From positions 1 to 7,227 of the forward strand of contig CAXAAR010000096.1 of the NCBI GenBank assembly GCA_963966765.1: a DNA stretch of 7,227 nucleotides, in the 5' to 3' direction. The position numbers and the translations under genes are program-made. The stretch comes from Aequoribacter sp003520285 (lineage in GTDB: Bacteria; Pseudomonadota; Gammaproteobacteria; Pseudomonadales; Halieaceae). Shown here in pieces: positions 1 to 6,012 of this stretch. The notes under the pieces were generated by a model. The model was not told the DNA's origin, ran no database searches, and saw only the letters and a program-made list of their open reading frames with translations. Position 1 is the stretch's first letter, and every line of letters starts with the position of its first letter.

Positions 1-1116
1 TGGCGCTTGAGATTCATAAAAACGGCGACTAAAGTCTTCAAGCGTACCCGTTTCAATCGCACGCCGTATGGCTTCCATATGATTTTGATAGTAGCGTAAA
101 TTGTGAATTGTATTGAGCTGTGACCCCAAAATTTCCTTACACTTATCCAAATGATGCAAGTATGCCGCACTAAAGTTTTGGCACGTATAACAATCGCACT
201 GAGGATCCACCGCACTCGTCTGGTGCCGATACTTCGCGTTTCTGAGCTTCACCACACCTTGACTGGTAAACAAATGCCCATTCCGAGCGTTACGGGTCGG
301 CATCACGCAATCAAACATATCGATGCCCCGCTTTACGCCCTCCAACAAATCAGCAGGCGTCCCTACACCCATTAAATAGCGGGGCTTGTGGGCTGGCAAG
401 TGATCCTTTAGATCATCTAATACCTGCAGCATCTCGTGCTTAGGCTCGCCCACAGAAAGACCACCAATGGCGTACCCATCAAAATCAAGTTCGGTCAGTC
501 CTGCCAGAGATGCCAAACGCAAGTCGTGATACATGCCACCCTGTACAATTCCAAACAGAGCCGAGCTATTACCCTCGTGTGCGACTTTGCTGCGCTGCGC
601 CCATCGAAGAGAGAGCTCCATACTCGCTTTTGCCACACTGTGATCCGCTGGATAAGGTGTGCACTCGTCAAAAATCATGACGATATCACTACCCAAGTCA
701 CGCTGAATCTGCATCGAAGCCTCGGGGTCAAGAAAGACCTTGTTGCCATCAACGGGTGACTGAAACGCGACGCCCTGCTCAGAGATTTTTCTCATTGCGC
801 CTAAGCTGAATACTTGAAACCCACCTGAATCGGTCAAAATGGGGCCTTGCCAGCCCATAAAGTCGTGGAGATCACCATGTTGTTTGATGATCTCAGTCCC
901 AGGGCGTAGCCAGAGATGAAAGGTATTGCCCAATACAATCTGGGCACCCGTGGCGCGAACATCGTCTGGTGTCATGCCCTTTACGGTGCCGTAGGTACCC
1001 ACAGGCATAAAAGCCGGTGTTTGAACTGTACCGCGTTTGAATTCGAGCGCGCCCCTGCGGGCATACCCATCCGTGTGGCTATAGTGAAACGTAAGTTCTG
1101 AGCTGGTTGAGATCAT
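1..1116 (-). CDS. tgt: Queuine/preQ1 tRNA-guanine transglycosylase, C-terminal end cut by window edge
   Basis: Tgt exchanges guanine 34 in tRNAs with GUN anticodons (Tyr, His, Asn, Asp) for preQ1, acting in the cytoplasm in queuosine synthesis. The frame is open for 372 codons from the ATG at 1114-1116 to the window edge. I translated it by hand because it has no stop inside the window. The family's usual length is about 375 residues, so only a few are missing. Visible motifs: MPVGTYGTVKGMTP near residues 37-50, LTDSGGFQVF with the general acid/base Asp96, DECTPYPAD (150-158), GIDMFDCVMPTRNARNG with the nucleophile Asp269, and the zinc site Cys307, Cys309, Cys312 and His338. All key residues are present. 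The start lies 8 bases after the queA stop, and the only Shine-Dalgarno-like sequence (TAGG) overlaps that stop, so translational coupling to queA is likely. In many gammaproteobacteria yajC-secD-secF follow, which would be outside this window. Confidence 0.97.
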   Translation of the reverse strand, partial: MISTSSELTFHYSHTDGYARRGALEFKRGTVQTPAFMPVGTYGTVKGMTPDDVRATGAQIVLGNTFHLWLRPGTEIIKQHGDLHDFMGWQGPILTDSGGFQVFSLGAMRKISEQGVAFQSPVDGNKVFLDPEASMQIQRDLGSDIVMIFDECTPYPADHSVAKASMELSLRWAQRSKVAHEGNSSALFGIVQGGMYHDLRLASLAGLTELDFDGYAIGGLSVGEPKHEMLQVLDDLKDHLPAHKPRYLMGVGTPADLLEGVKRGIDMFDCVMPTRNARNGHLFTSQGVVKLRNAKYRHQTSAVDPQCDCYTCQNFSAAYLHHLDKCKEILGSQLNTIHNLRYYQNHMEAIRRAIETGTLEDFSRRFYESQAP

Positions 1117-1124
1117 TGTGTTGC

Positions 1125-2165
1125 CTAGGTAATGAGCATGGCATCGCCATAGCTGAAGAATCGATAGCGCTCCCGTACAGCTTCACGGTACGCCTCTAAA
1201 ATAGGCTCTCGGCCCGCCAGCGCACTGACTAGCATGATCAGCGTTGATTCTGGCAGATGAAAATTGGTGACCAAACCATCAATCGCTTGGAAGGTATACC
1301 CAGGATACATAAAAATATTGGTATCCCCCTGGTAAGCGCTTAATTCGCCAGATTGGCTCGCGGCCTCTAGCGCTCTTGCAGCCGTGGTACCTACTGCTAT
1401 GATACGCCCGCCGGCAGCGCGTGCCGAACCTACAGCGTCCACCACCTCTTGGGGCACTTCAAGCCATTCATAGTGCATCTCATGTGATCGAATGTCGGCT
1501 TCTTTGACTGGCTGAAACGTACCAGCACCAACATGCAAGGTAATCTCGGTCGTCGCCACTTGTGCCCTCGCCAGCGCATCGAGCACTTCGTGAGTGAAAT
1601 GCAACCCGGCCGTCGGCGCCGCGACTGCGCCCTCTCGTTTCGCATAAACAGTTTGGTAACGATCTTGATCAGCAAGCTCATCAGGACGTTCAATATAGGG
1701 TGGCAATGGCATATGACCGCAGCGGTCTATCATCGGCGCAATCGGCTGGTCGGCACTGCTAATAACAAAGAGCGACCCAAGTCGATCAACCACCTCCCAT
1801 TGGGCCTCGATTGCATCCCCCTCACGATTGAATATAGACAGCATAGCGCCAGACTTTGGGCTTCGACTCGAGCGAATGTGCGCATGCGCCGTATGCTGGT
1901 TAACAATGCGCTCAATCAATATCTCGATACGTCCTCCGGTCGATTTTTGACCAAACAAACGGGCAGGAATCACTCGAGTATTGTTGAACACTAAAAGATC
2001 ATTTGGGCGAAGCAAAGAGACAATATCAACAAAGGTCTTGTGGGCGATTGCACCTGAGGACTTGTCGACCGTCATCAAGCGAGAGGCACTGCGCTCTGCT
2101 AAGGGGTACTGGGCAATCAACTCAGCTGGGAGGTCAAAGTGGTAATCGCGAGTATTTGTAGACAT
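1125..2165 (-). CDS. queA: S-adenosylmethionine:tRNA ribosyltransferase-isomerase
   Basis: QueA transfers and isomerises the ribosyl group of S-adenosylmethionine onto preQ1 at tRNA position 34, giving epoxyqueuosine. It acts after Tgt in the same pathway. The 346-residue length fits the family (about 350). Family-typical stretches are NNTRVIPARLFG (61-72), GHMPLPPYIER (150-160), APTAGLHFT (183-191), HVGAGTFQPV (211-220), VGTTAARALE (258-267), NFHLPESTLIMLVSA (301-315) and RYRFFSYGDAMLI (333-345). The ATG at 2163-2165 gives the expected N-terminus (DYHFDLPAELIAQYPL) and has a weak purine-rich AAGAGA upstream. It is first of the queA-tgt pair and lies just downstream of the terminator of the repeat gene, so it needs its own promoter or read-through. 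A TATAAT lies upstream, listed separately. Nothing in the protein looks damaged. Confidence 0.98.
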   Translation of the reverse strand: MSTNTRDYHFDLPAELIAQYPLAERSASRLMTVDKSSGAIAHKTFVDIVSLLRPNDLLVFNNTRVIPARLFGQKSTGGRIEILIERIVNQHTAHAHIRSSRSPKSGAMLSIFNREGDAIEAQWEVVDRLGSLFVISSADQPIAPMIDRCGHMPLPPYIERPDELADQDRYQTVYAKREGAVAAPTAGLHFTHEVLDALARAQVATTEITLHVGAGTFQPVKEADIRSHEMHYEWLEVPQEVVDAVGSARAAGGRIIAVGTTAARALEAASQSGELSAYQGDTNIFMYPGYTFQAIDGLVTNFHLPESTLIMLVSALAGREPILEAYREAVRERYRFFSYGDAMLIT

Positions 2166-2185
2166 TGATCTCTTACCGACCCCAT

Positions 2186-2207
2186 AAAAAAGCCCACCGA
2201 AGTGGGC
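2186..2207 (-). terminator. Intrinsic terminator after the repeat-protein gene
   Basis: On the minus strand a perfect 6-bp stem GCCCAC/GTGGGC closes a stable TTCG tetraloop and is followed at once by six T residues. It starts 29 bases after the stop codon of the repeat gene and ends 20 bases before the queA start, so it separates these two genes. The plus-strand reading lacks a T-run after the stem, so termination should act only on minus-strand transcripts. Confidence 0.93.
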
Positions 2208-2208
2208 G

Positions 2209-2214
2209 ATTATA
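2209..2214 (-). promoter_or_regulatory. queA: Candidate -10 box for queA-tgt
   Basis: The minus strand reads a perfect TATAAT here, 43 bases upstream of the queA ATG and directly against the terminator stem. No good -35 hexamer is found 16-18 bases further upstream (GGCAGA at 17), and there is no TGn extension. This is therefore a candidate only. If used, transcription would start inside the terminator stem, so the queA transcript could not form that hairpin. Confidence 0.3.
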
Positions 2215-2236
2215 ACCGAATGCCTCTGGCATCTGC

Positions 2237-2713
2237 CTATGCGTCTTTCTTCTCTTCGTCGGCAGGAGCCTCTTCAGCTGGTGCTTCTTCAGCAGGTGCT
2301 TCTTCAGCGGGAGCTTCTTCAGCGGGTGCCTCTTCAGCAGGTGCCTCTTCAGCAGGCGCCTCTTCAGCAGGAGCCTCTTCTGCAGGTGCCTCTTCTGCAG
2401 GTGCTTCTTCCACAGGAGCCTCTTCTGCAGGTGCTTCTTCCACAGGAGCCTCTTCAGCAGGAGCCTCTTCAGCAGGAGCCTCTTCTGCAGGCGCCTCTTC
2501 AGCAGCTGCCTCTTCTACAGGAGCCTCTTCAACGGGAGCTTCCTCAACAGGTGCCTTCGCTGCTAAGTTTACTTGAATCAAACCCTCTGCCAGCAAAATC
2601 TCTGCTTTTTCATCACCGTTAACAGCCAAACCTTTGAGCGTAGTGACCGAGTAACGACCATCTTTACGCTTGAATATTTTGTGTGCTGCAGTTTTCTTTA
2701 CCAGTATTGCCAT
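2237..2713 (-). CDS. Hypothetical protein: basic head plus acidic A-P-x-E-E repeat tail
   Basis: I do not recognise this 158-residue protein and assign no function. Residues 1-53 form a compact, non-repetitive, lysine-rich head (KKTAAHKIFKRKDGRYSV at about 6-23, then a NGDEKAEILLAEGLI stretch near 32-46). Residues 54-148 are 19 pentapeptides A-P-(A/V)-E-E, with a single AAAEE variant as the fourth. Residues 149-158 form a closing ADEEKKDA-type end. The tail holds 38 glutamates in 95 residues, with proline at nearly every fifth position, so it should be extended and strongly acidic while the head is basic. There is no signal peptide or membrane segment, so it is probably cytoplasmic. The ATG at 2711-2713 has a GAGAG-type purine stretch upstream. 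A candidate promoter precedes the gene and a strong terminator follows it, which supports a real monocistronic unit. The minus frame is preferred over open plus-strand frames because only it has a non-repetitive domain, a ribosome site and a matching terminator. Confidence 0.85.
   Translation of the reverse strand: MAILVKKTAAHKIFKRKDGRYSVTTLKGLAVNGDEKAEILLAEGLIQVNLAAKAPVEEAPVEEAPVEEAAAEEAPAEEAPAEEAPAEEAPVEEAPAEEAPVEEAPAEEAPAEEAPAEEAPAEEAPAEEAPAEEAPAEEAPAEEAPAEEAPADEEKKDA
2270..2554 (-). repeat. 15-bp tandem coding repeat, 19 units
   Basis: Nineteen in-frame 15-bp units encode A-P-(A/V)-E-E inside the repeat-protein gene. On the plus strand a typical unit reads TCTTCAGCAGGAGCC, shifted one base from the codon frame. 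Units differ mainly at synonymous third positions and at the Ala/Val position, so the array is old enough to have diverged while the peptide pattern held. An exception is an exact 30-bp-period duplication at 2388-2455. Gain or loss of units keeps the reading frame. Confidence 0.97.
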
Positions 2714-2774
2714 AATCTTTTCTCTCTAGGTACTCAGAATAAAACGCCGAGCGGGTGCGCTGACGCGGGCGCGC

Positions 2775-2804
2775 AGTTTACCCTCGATTGGCGCCAGGCG
2801 CCAA
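2775..2804 (-). promoter_or_regulatory. Candidate promoter of the repeat-protein gene
   Basis: The minus strand carries TTGGCG (2799-2804), an 18-base spacer and TAAACT (2775-2780). Each hexamer matches the sigma-70 consensus at 4 of 6 positions. The predicted start would leave a leader of roughly 55 bases before the ATG, and the region after the -10 is very GC-rich. The -35 lies inside the palindrome at 2788-2804. This is a plausible but unproven promoter. Confidence 0.4.
2788..2804. promoter_or_regulatory. Perfect palindrome, possible operator
   Basis: TTGGCGC-CAG-GCGCCAA is a perfect 7-bp inverted repeat around a 3-base centre. It lies between the divergent repeat gene and tRNA-Leu and overlaps the candidate -35 of the former. 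Its size suits a dimeric DNA-binding protein. No known regulator site was recognised. A short TTTT run follows on the plus strand, but the 3-base centre makes a poor hairpin loop, so a terminator is less likely. Confidence 0.4.
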
Positions 2805-2841
2805 CTTTTGCGTGAACTCAGCAGAAACGAGGCGGCAATGA

Positions 2842-2869
2842 TTGCACTTTCGATGCGCCTTGCTATAAT
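2842..2869 (+). promoter_or_regulatory. Promoter of tRNA-Leu(CAA), extended -10 type
   Basis: The site has TTGCAC (2842-2847), a 16-base spacer and a perfect TATAAT (2864-2869) preceded by TGC, giving the extended -10 TGCTATAAT. The bases after the -10 (CCGCGCCC) form a GC-rich discriminator, as at stable-RNA promoters under stringent control. The predicted start is near 2876, about 30 bases before the mature tRNA, leaving a 5' leader for RNase P to remove. Confidence 0.85.
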
Positions 2870-2905
2870 CCGCGCCCTGCGACACGCGCTCGCAGTCCCC
2901 TCTGT

Positions 2906-2992
2906 GCCGGAGTGGTGAAATTGGTAGACACGTCGGATTCAAAATCCGATGCCCTTAAAAGCGTGCCGGTTCGAGTCCGGCCTCCGGTACCA
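2906..2992 (+). tRNA. tRNA-Leu, anticodon CAA
   Basis: This 87-base class II tRNA reads UUG leucine codons. The acceptor stem pairs GCCGGAG (2906-2912) with CTCCGGT (2982-2988), closing on a G-U pair as in some E. coli leucine tRNAs. It is followed by discriminator A2989 and an encoded CCA (2990-2992). The anticodon stem TCGGA/TCCGA encloses loop TTCAAAA, with anticodon CAA at 2940-2942. A 15-base variable arm (2950-2964) and a T-arm GCCGG-TTCGAGT-CCGGC (2965-2981) complete it. It resembles E. coli leuX. It stands alone, is convergent with dbpA, and has no integrase or duplicated 3' end nearby in the window. No clear intrinsic terminator follows. Confidence 0.97.
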
Positions 2993-3111
2993 TGACAAAC
3001 GCTCATTCAGTAGAACAGCACTGCAGCTCAATACCACACAGAATTCAGCGCCGGACGAGAACCGGAGGTTCGACATCTTTGCGATCTTTGCAGCCGAGTT
3101 GCAGATTTATC

Positions 3112-4494
3112 TTAGCGAAGCACGCGGACACGAGCACTGCGGCCCTTGATCTTCAGGTCACCGACCGGCTGCAGATTTTTAGAAATGGAGTCGGCCGCAA
3201 TGGCCACGAACGACTGATTATCTGACACAGTGATATTGCCCAGAGCCTCGGCAGGAACCTGTAACTGATTGACGAAAGCCCCTACCAGATCCCCAGGTCT
3301 AATCTTTTGACGTCGCCCCAAGTTCACAGCCACCGTGCGATGAGAGGGACCTGCGAGAGCTTGGTCACTCACAGGGAGTGCCTGCCATGATTCAAGATGC
3401 AGCTTGCGTTGTAACTGAGTACCAATCTGATCCACTTTGTACTGCTCGGACCGTTCCACTAAACTCGCGGCCAACCCAGACTTCCCCGCTCGACCAGTGC
3501 GCCCAATGCGATGTGTGTAAACATCGACATCACGTGGCATATCGACGTTGATCACCAGCGACAGATCATCAACATCTAAGCCCCTAGCGGCAACATCGGA
3601 TGCCACCAAAATTTGCATGCTCTTTTGCTTGAATCTCACTAACACCTGATCGCGATCGCGTTGCTCCATATCACCGTGCAGCGCATCGGCACTCACCCCC
3701 GCGGATCTTAACAACTCAACCGTTTCGCGAACGCTTTGCTTGGTATTACAAAAAAGAACGCTCGACTCCGGTCGGAAATGACGGATAATTGCCAATAGCG
3801 CGGCGCCTTTCGAATCGCGCGTCACTTCAAACAAACGCTCCTCAATCGTACCTTCATCACTCTCTGCCGCTACCGTAACCCGCACGGGATTAGATTGATA
3901 TTGCTGGCTGAGACGCTCGATATCAGGGGGATACGTTGCCGAAAACAGAAGCGTTTGCCGCGTCGATGGGGTCACCGATAGAATCGAATCAATCGCATCA
4001 ACAAAACCCATCTCGAGCATACGGTCAGCTTCATCAAGCACCACCGTCTGCACGTCCGATAAGGTCAAGGTGTTCTTGTTAAGATGGTCTTGAATACGCC
4101 CGGGCGTTCCCACCACAATGTGCGCGCCATGCTCCAAAGATCCAATCTGTGGCCCTATCCCCTGCCCACCACAAAGCACCACCACTTTGATATTCTGCTG
4201 GTAACTGGCCAGTTTTCTCAGCTCTTGAGCCACCTGTGTTGCCAACTCGCGCGTCGGACATAATACCAGTGCCTGAGTTCCGAAAAATCGAGGGTTGAGT
4301 TTAGATAACAGTGCTAATCCAAACGCAGCGGTTTTTCCGCTTCCCGTGTTAGCTTGAGCGATCAAATCCTTACCTGCGAGACTCACAGGTAGCGAGGCAC
4401 TCTGAATGGGTGTCATGCTCCGATAACCCATCTGCTCAAGCTTATCGAGCAAAGATGCGGGAAAGGGAAGGCTTGCAAAGGCTTGCTGGGTCAC
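3112..4494 (-). CDS. dbpA: ATP-dependent RNA helicase DbpA (DEAD-box)
   Basis: DbpA is a DEAD-box helicase that acts in 50S ribosome assembly by binding hairpin 92 of 23S rRNA. The 460-residue length matches E. coli DbpA (457). Motifs in order: Q motif GYRSMTPIQ (23-31), Walker A AQANTGSGKT with Lys54, PTRELA (80-85), TPGR (130-133), DEAD (154-157), SAT (185-187), LFCN (247-250), DVAARGLD (300-307) and HRIGRTGR (328-335). The C-terminal RNA-binding domain (about 385-460) has the family-like QKIRPGDLVGAF and KIKGRSARVRVLR stretches, which separate it from RhlE or SrmB. The start is GTG at 4492-4494. An in-frame stop lies 15 codons upstream with no other start between, and the N-terminus aligns with E. 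coli DbpA. The Shine-Dalgarno is very weak (GAG six bases before the start). It probably has its own promoter and converges with tRNA-Leu. Confidence 0.96.
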   Translation of the reverse strand: MTQQAFASLPFPASLLDKLEQMGYRSMTPIQSASLPVSLAGKDLIAQANTGSGKTAAFGLALLSKLNPRFFGTQALVLCPTRELATQVAQELRKLASYQQNIKVVVLCGGQGIGPQIGSLEHGAHIVVGTPGRIQDHLNKNTLTLSDVQTVVLDEADRMLEMGFVDAIDSILSVTPSTRQTLLFSATYPPDIERLSQQYQSNPVRVTVAAESDEGTIEERLFEVTRDSKGAALLAIIRHFRPESSVLFCNTKQSVRETVELLRSAGVSADALHGDMEQRDRDQVLVRFKQKSMQILVASDVAARGLDVDDLSLVINVDMPRDVDVYTHRIGRTGRAGKSGLAASLVERSEQYKVDQIGTQLQRKLHLESWQALPVSDQALAGPSHRTVAVNLGRRQKIRPGDLVGAFVNQLQVPAEALGNITVSDNQSFVAIAADSISKNLQPVGDLKIKGRSARVRVLR

Positions 4495-4535
4495 GGGAGT
4501 CTCAGTAAACGCGGGCGCATCTGCGCAACGCGCGC

Positions 4536-4544
4536 ATCATAGCA
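4536..4544 (-). promoter_or_regulatory. dbpA: Extended -10 promoter upstream of dbpA
   Basis: The minus strand reads TGCTATGAT, an extended -10 with 5 of 6 matches to TATAAT, followed by GC-rich GCGCGCG. The -35 region is poor, which is tolerable for extended -10 promoters. Initiation near 4529 would give a leader of about 35 bases. The arrangement resembles the tRNA-Leu promoter (TGCTATAAT plus GC-rich discriminator), which would suit a ribosome-assembly gene, but co-regulation is an inference. Confidence 0.55.
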
Positions 4545-4579
4545 CTATGCACTCGGTAATGCAGACCACAAATAACGAC

Positions 4580-4622
4580 TCTTCGGGGCTTTGCCGGCGC
4601 ACAAAGTGTTAAGCCCCGAAGA
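4580..4622 (-). terminator. 12-bp inverted repeat after the amidohydrolase gene, possible terminator
   Basis: TCTTCGGGGCTT (4580-4591) pairs perfectly with AAGCCCCGAAGA (4611-4622) across a 19-base loop. It starts 15 bases after the amidohydrolase stop and lies upstream of the dbpA promoter, which is where a terminator would be expected. The bases following on the minus strand (GTCGTTATTTG) are not a clean T-run, so termination may be weak. It could instead protect the mRNA 3' end. The loop contains a smaller CAC-AAA-GTG hairpin. Confidence 0.5.
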
Positions 4623-4637
4623 TCTAACTCCGATCTA

Positions 4638-5930
4638 TTACTGCTGCGGCTGCAATAAATCAAGAGCCATCGCGGTCATAGCTTTGACGCCAGTCTCAAT
4701 AGAGCGCTCGGGATCCGGTGCGAAGAACGGTGAATGCAGTGAAGGCAAGCTAGCCTCTCCCCGCTGATAAGACTCCCACAATGGCTCAGGCACGACACCA
4801 AGTCGGATCATGAAGCTCGGAATCTTCTCTGCCGTGCGCCCGTAGCGGGCAAAATCTTCGCCACCCATCTCTTTCGTCACAGGGATGACGTTGGTATCTC
4901 CTATTGCGGTCTTCATCACAGCTACACTTCGTTCAACCAAAGCGGGATCATTCCAAAGTGCGGGTGTATATTCATCTTTCACCTCGACCACAGGAGATAA
5001 ATCGCCATCAAAACCCATAGCCTCGGCGTTCTTCAGGGTGATTCTCTCGATTCCCCGTAATAAAGTGTCACGTGTCGCATCAGAATATGAGCGCACGGTG
5101 AGCTGCATCACAGCACTGTCTGGAATAATATTGTGCTTCGTTCCGGCATGAATAGAGCCCACCGTCACAACGCCTGGCTCCACGGGATGGATCTCGCGGG
5201 ATACCAGTGTCTGTAAATCCATGATAATGGATGCCGCGAGCACAATAGGATCCTTAGCATTATGCGGGTATGCGCCATGTCCACCGACTCCCTTCAAACG
5301 GATATCGACCGAATCAACGTTGGCCATCATCCAGCCAGAAACATAACCAATCTGCCCCGCCGGTAGCGTTGCTAATGTGTGCAGCGATAAATTGAAGTCT
5401 GGCCTGGCAAATCGCTCGAACAAACCATCATTCAGCATGGCCCGAGCACCTGCGCCTCGCTCCTCGGCTGGCTGGGCAATAATCATCAAGGTGCCTTGCC
5501 AAGCGTCTCGCCGTTGTATCAAGTTAAGTGCTGTCTCGGTACCCACAGTCATATGCACGTCATGGCCACAAGCATGCATGACGCTAACTTCTTGACCATT
5601 CTGTTCAACTGCACGGGCGCGGCTGGCGTATGGAAGGCCAGTTTGTTCCTCTACTGGCAGGCCATCAGTATCCATCCGCAACATTAAAGTTGGCCCATCC
5701 CCGTTTCTGAGCAGACCAACCACACCGTATCCACCGATTCCCTCAGTGACCTCAAATCCAGCATCTCGCCAAGTTTTGGCTAACAGCTTAGCGGTTTGTT
5801 CTTCTTGAAAAGAGAGCTCAGGATGAGTATGCAGATACTTGTAAAACTCGAGCCGATCGAAGGCTTCATTGGAGCCAAACGCCCCACTGACCGCTAACAA
5901 GCACCACAACAATAATCCTGTAATCCGCAT
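4638..5930 (-). CDS. Exported M20D-family amidohydrolase (hippurate/N-acyl-amino-acid hydrolase type)
   Basis: This 430-residue metallo-amidohydrolase likely cleaves an N-acyl or N-aryl amide bond of an amino-acid conjugate. The natural substrate cannot be read from sequence. Residues 1-20 look like a signal peptide (MRIT, then a hydrophobic LLLWCLLAVSGAFG core), so it should act in the periplasm. HTHPELSFQE (34-43) is the usual N-terminal motif. Predicted dinuclear metal ligands are Cys121 and His123 in HACGHD, Glu157 in PAEE (Glu156 as catalytic base), His184 in LHTL and His399 in LHSPFF. The dimerisation domain spans about 205-305 and includes GVGGHGAYPH (214-223). All expected residues are present. 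The ATG at 5928-5930 gives the signal peptide directly and has GAGAG seven to eleven bases upstream. It lies 82 bases after the crotonase gene, and an inverted repeat follows it. Relatives include hippuricase and plant ILR1-type IAA-amino-acid hydrolases. Confidence 0.93.
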   Translation of the reverse strand: MRITGLLLWCLLAVSGAFGSNEAFDRLEFYKYLHTHPELSFQEEQTAKLLAKTWRDAGFEVTEGIGGYGVVGLLRNGDGPTLMLRMDTDGLPVEEQTGLPYASRARAVEQNGQEVSVMHACGHDVHMTVGTETALNLIQRRDAWQGTLMIIAQPAEERGAGARAMLNDGLFERFARPDFNLSLHTLATLPAGQIGYVSGWMMANVDSVDIRLKGVGGHGAYPHNAKDPIVLAASIIMDLQTLVSREIHPVEPGVVTVGSIHAGTKHNIIPDSAVMQLTVRSYSDATRDTLLRGIERITLKNAEAMGFDGDLSPVVEVKDEYTPALWNDPALVERSVAVMKTAIGDTNVIPVTKEMGGEDFARYGRTAEKIPSFMIRLGVVPEPLWESYQRGEASLPSLHSPFFAPDPERSIETGVKAMTAMALDLLQPQQ

Positions 5931-5950
5931 CGTGTTCTCTCTATTTTAAA

Positions 5951-5960
5951 AGTGGCCACT
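5951..5960. promoter_or_regulatory. Short palindrome upstream of the amidohydrolase gene
   Basis: AGTGGCCACT is a perfect 10-bp palindrome adjoining a second one, TTTTAAAA (5944-5951, sharing one base), about 20 bases before the amidohydrolase start. On the minus strand TTGCAC, a 16-base spacer and TACACT lie just upstream and could be its promoter, placing the palindrome near the transcription start like an operator. Palindromes of this length occur by chance, so support is weak. Confidence 0.2.
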
Positions 5961-6012
5961 GAGTGTAACCCAGCTGATTGGGAGTGCAACACATCGCCCC
6001 AAAACCGGCGCG

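Noticed and set aside
1430..1994. Open frames of 61 to 153 codons overlapping queA
   Set aside because: They are alternative-frame readings of a well-conserved queA and show no family features or ribosome sites.
2202..2622. Long open frames on the plus strand across the repeat (Ser-Ser-Ala-Gly-Ala and Leu-Gln-rich readings)
   Set aside because: A 15-bp unit without stops keeps several frames open on both strands. The plus-strand readings have no non-repetitive domain or ribosome site, and one runs across the minus-strand terminator.
2906..2992. tRNA-Leu(CAA) as an integration site for a genomic island
   Set aside because: leuX-type tRNAs are known insertion sites, but no integrase, no second copy of the tRNA 3' end and no foreign-looking cargo are seen in the window. 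The flank is dbpA.
3059..3071. GAACC-GGA-GGTTC hairpin between tRNA-Leu and dbpA as a terminator
   Set aside because: The stem is only 5 bp with a 3-base loop and lacks a T-run on either strand.
2949..3225. Plus-strand open frames beginning within or just after the tRNA
   Set aside because: One starts inside tRNA-Leu; both overlap the dbpA 3' end and have no recognisable features, so they are chance readings.
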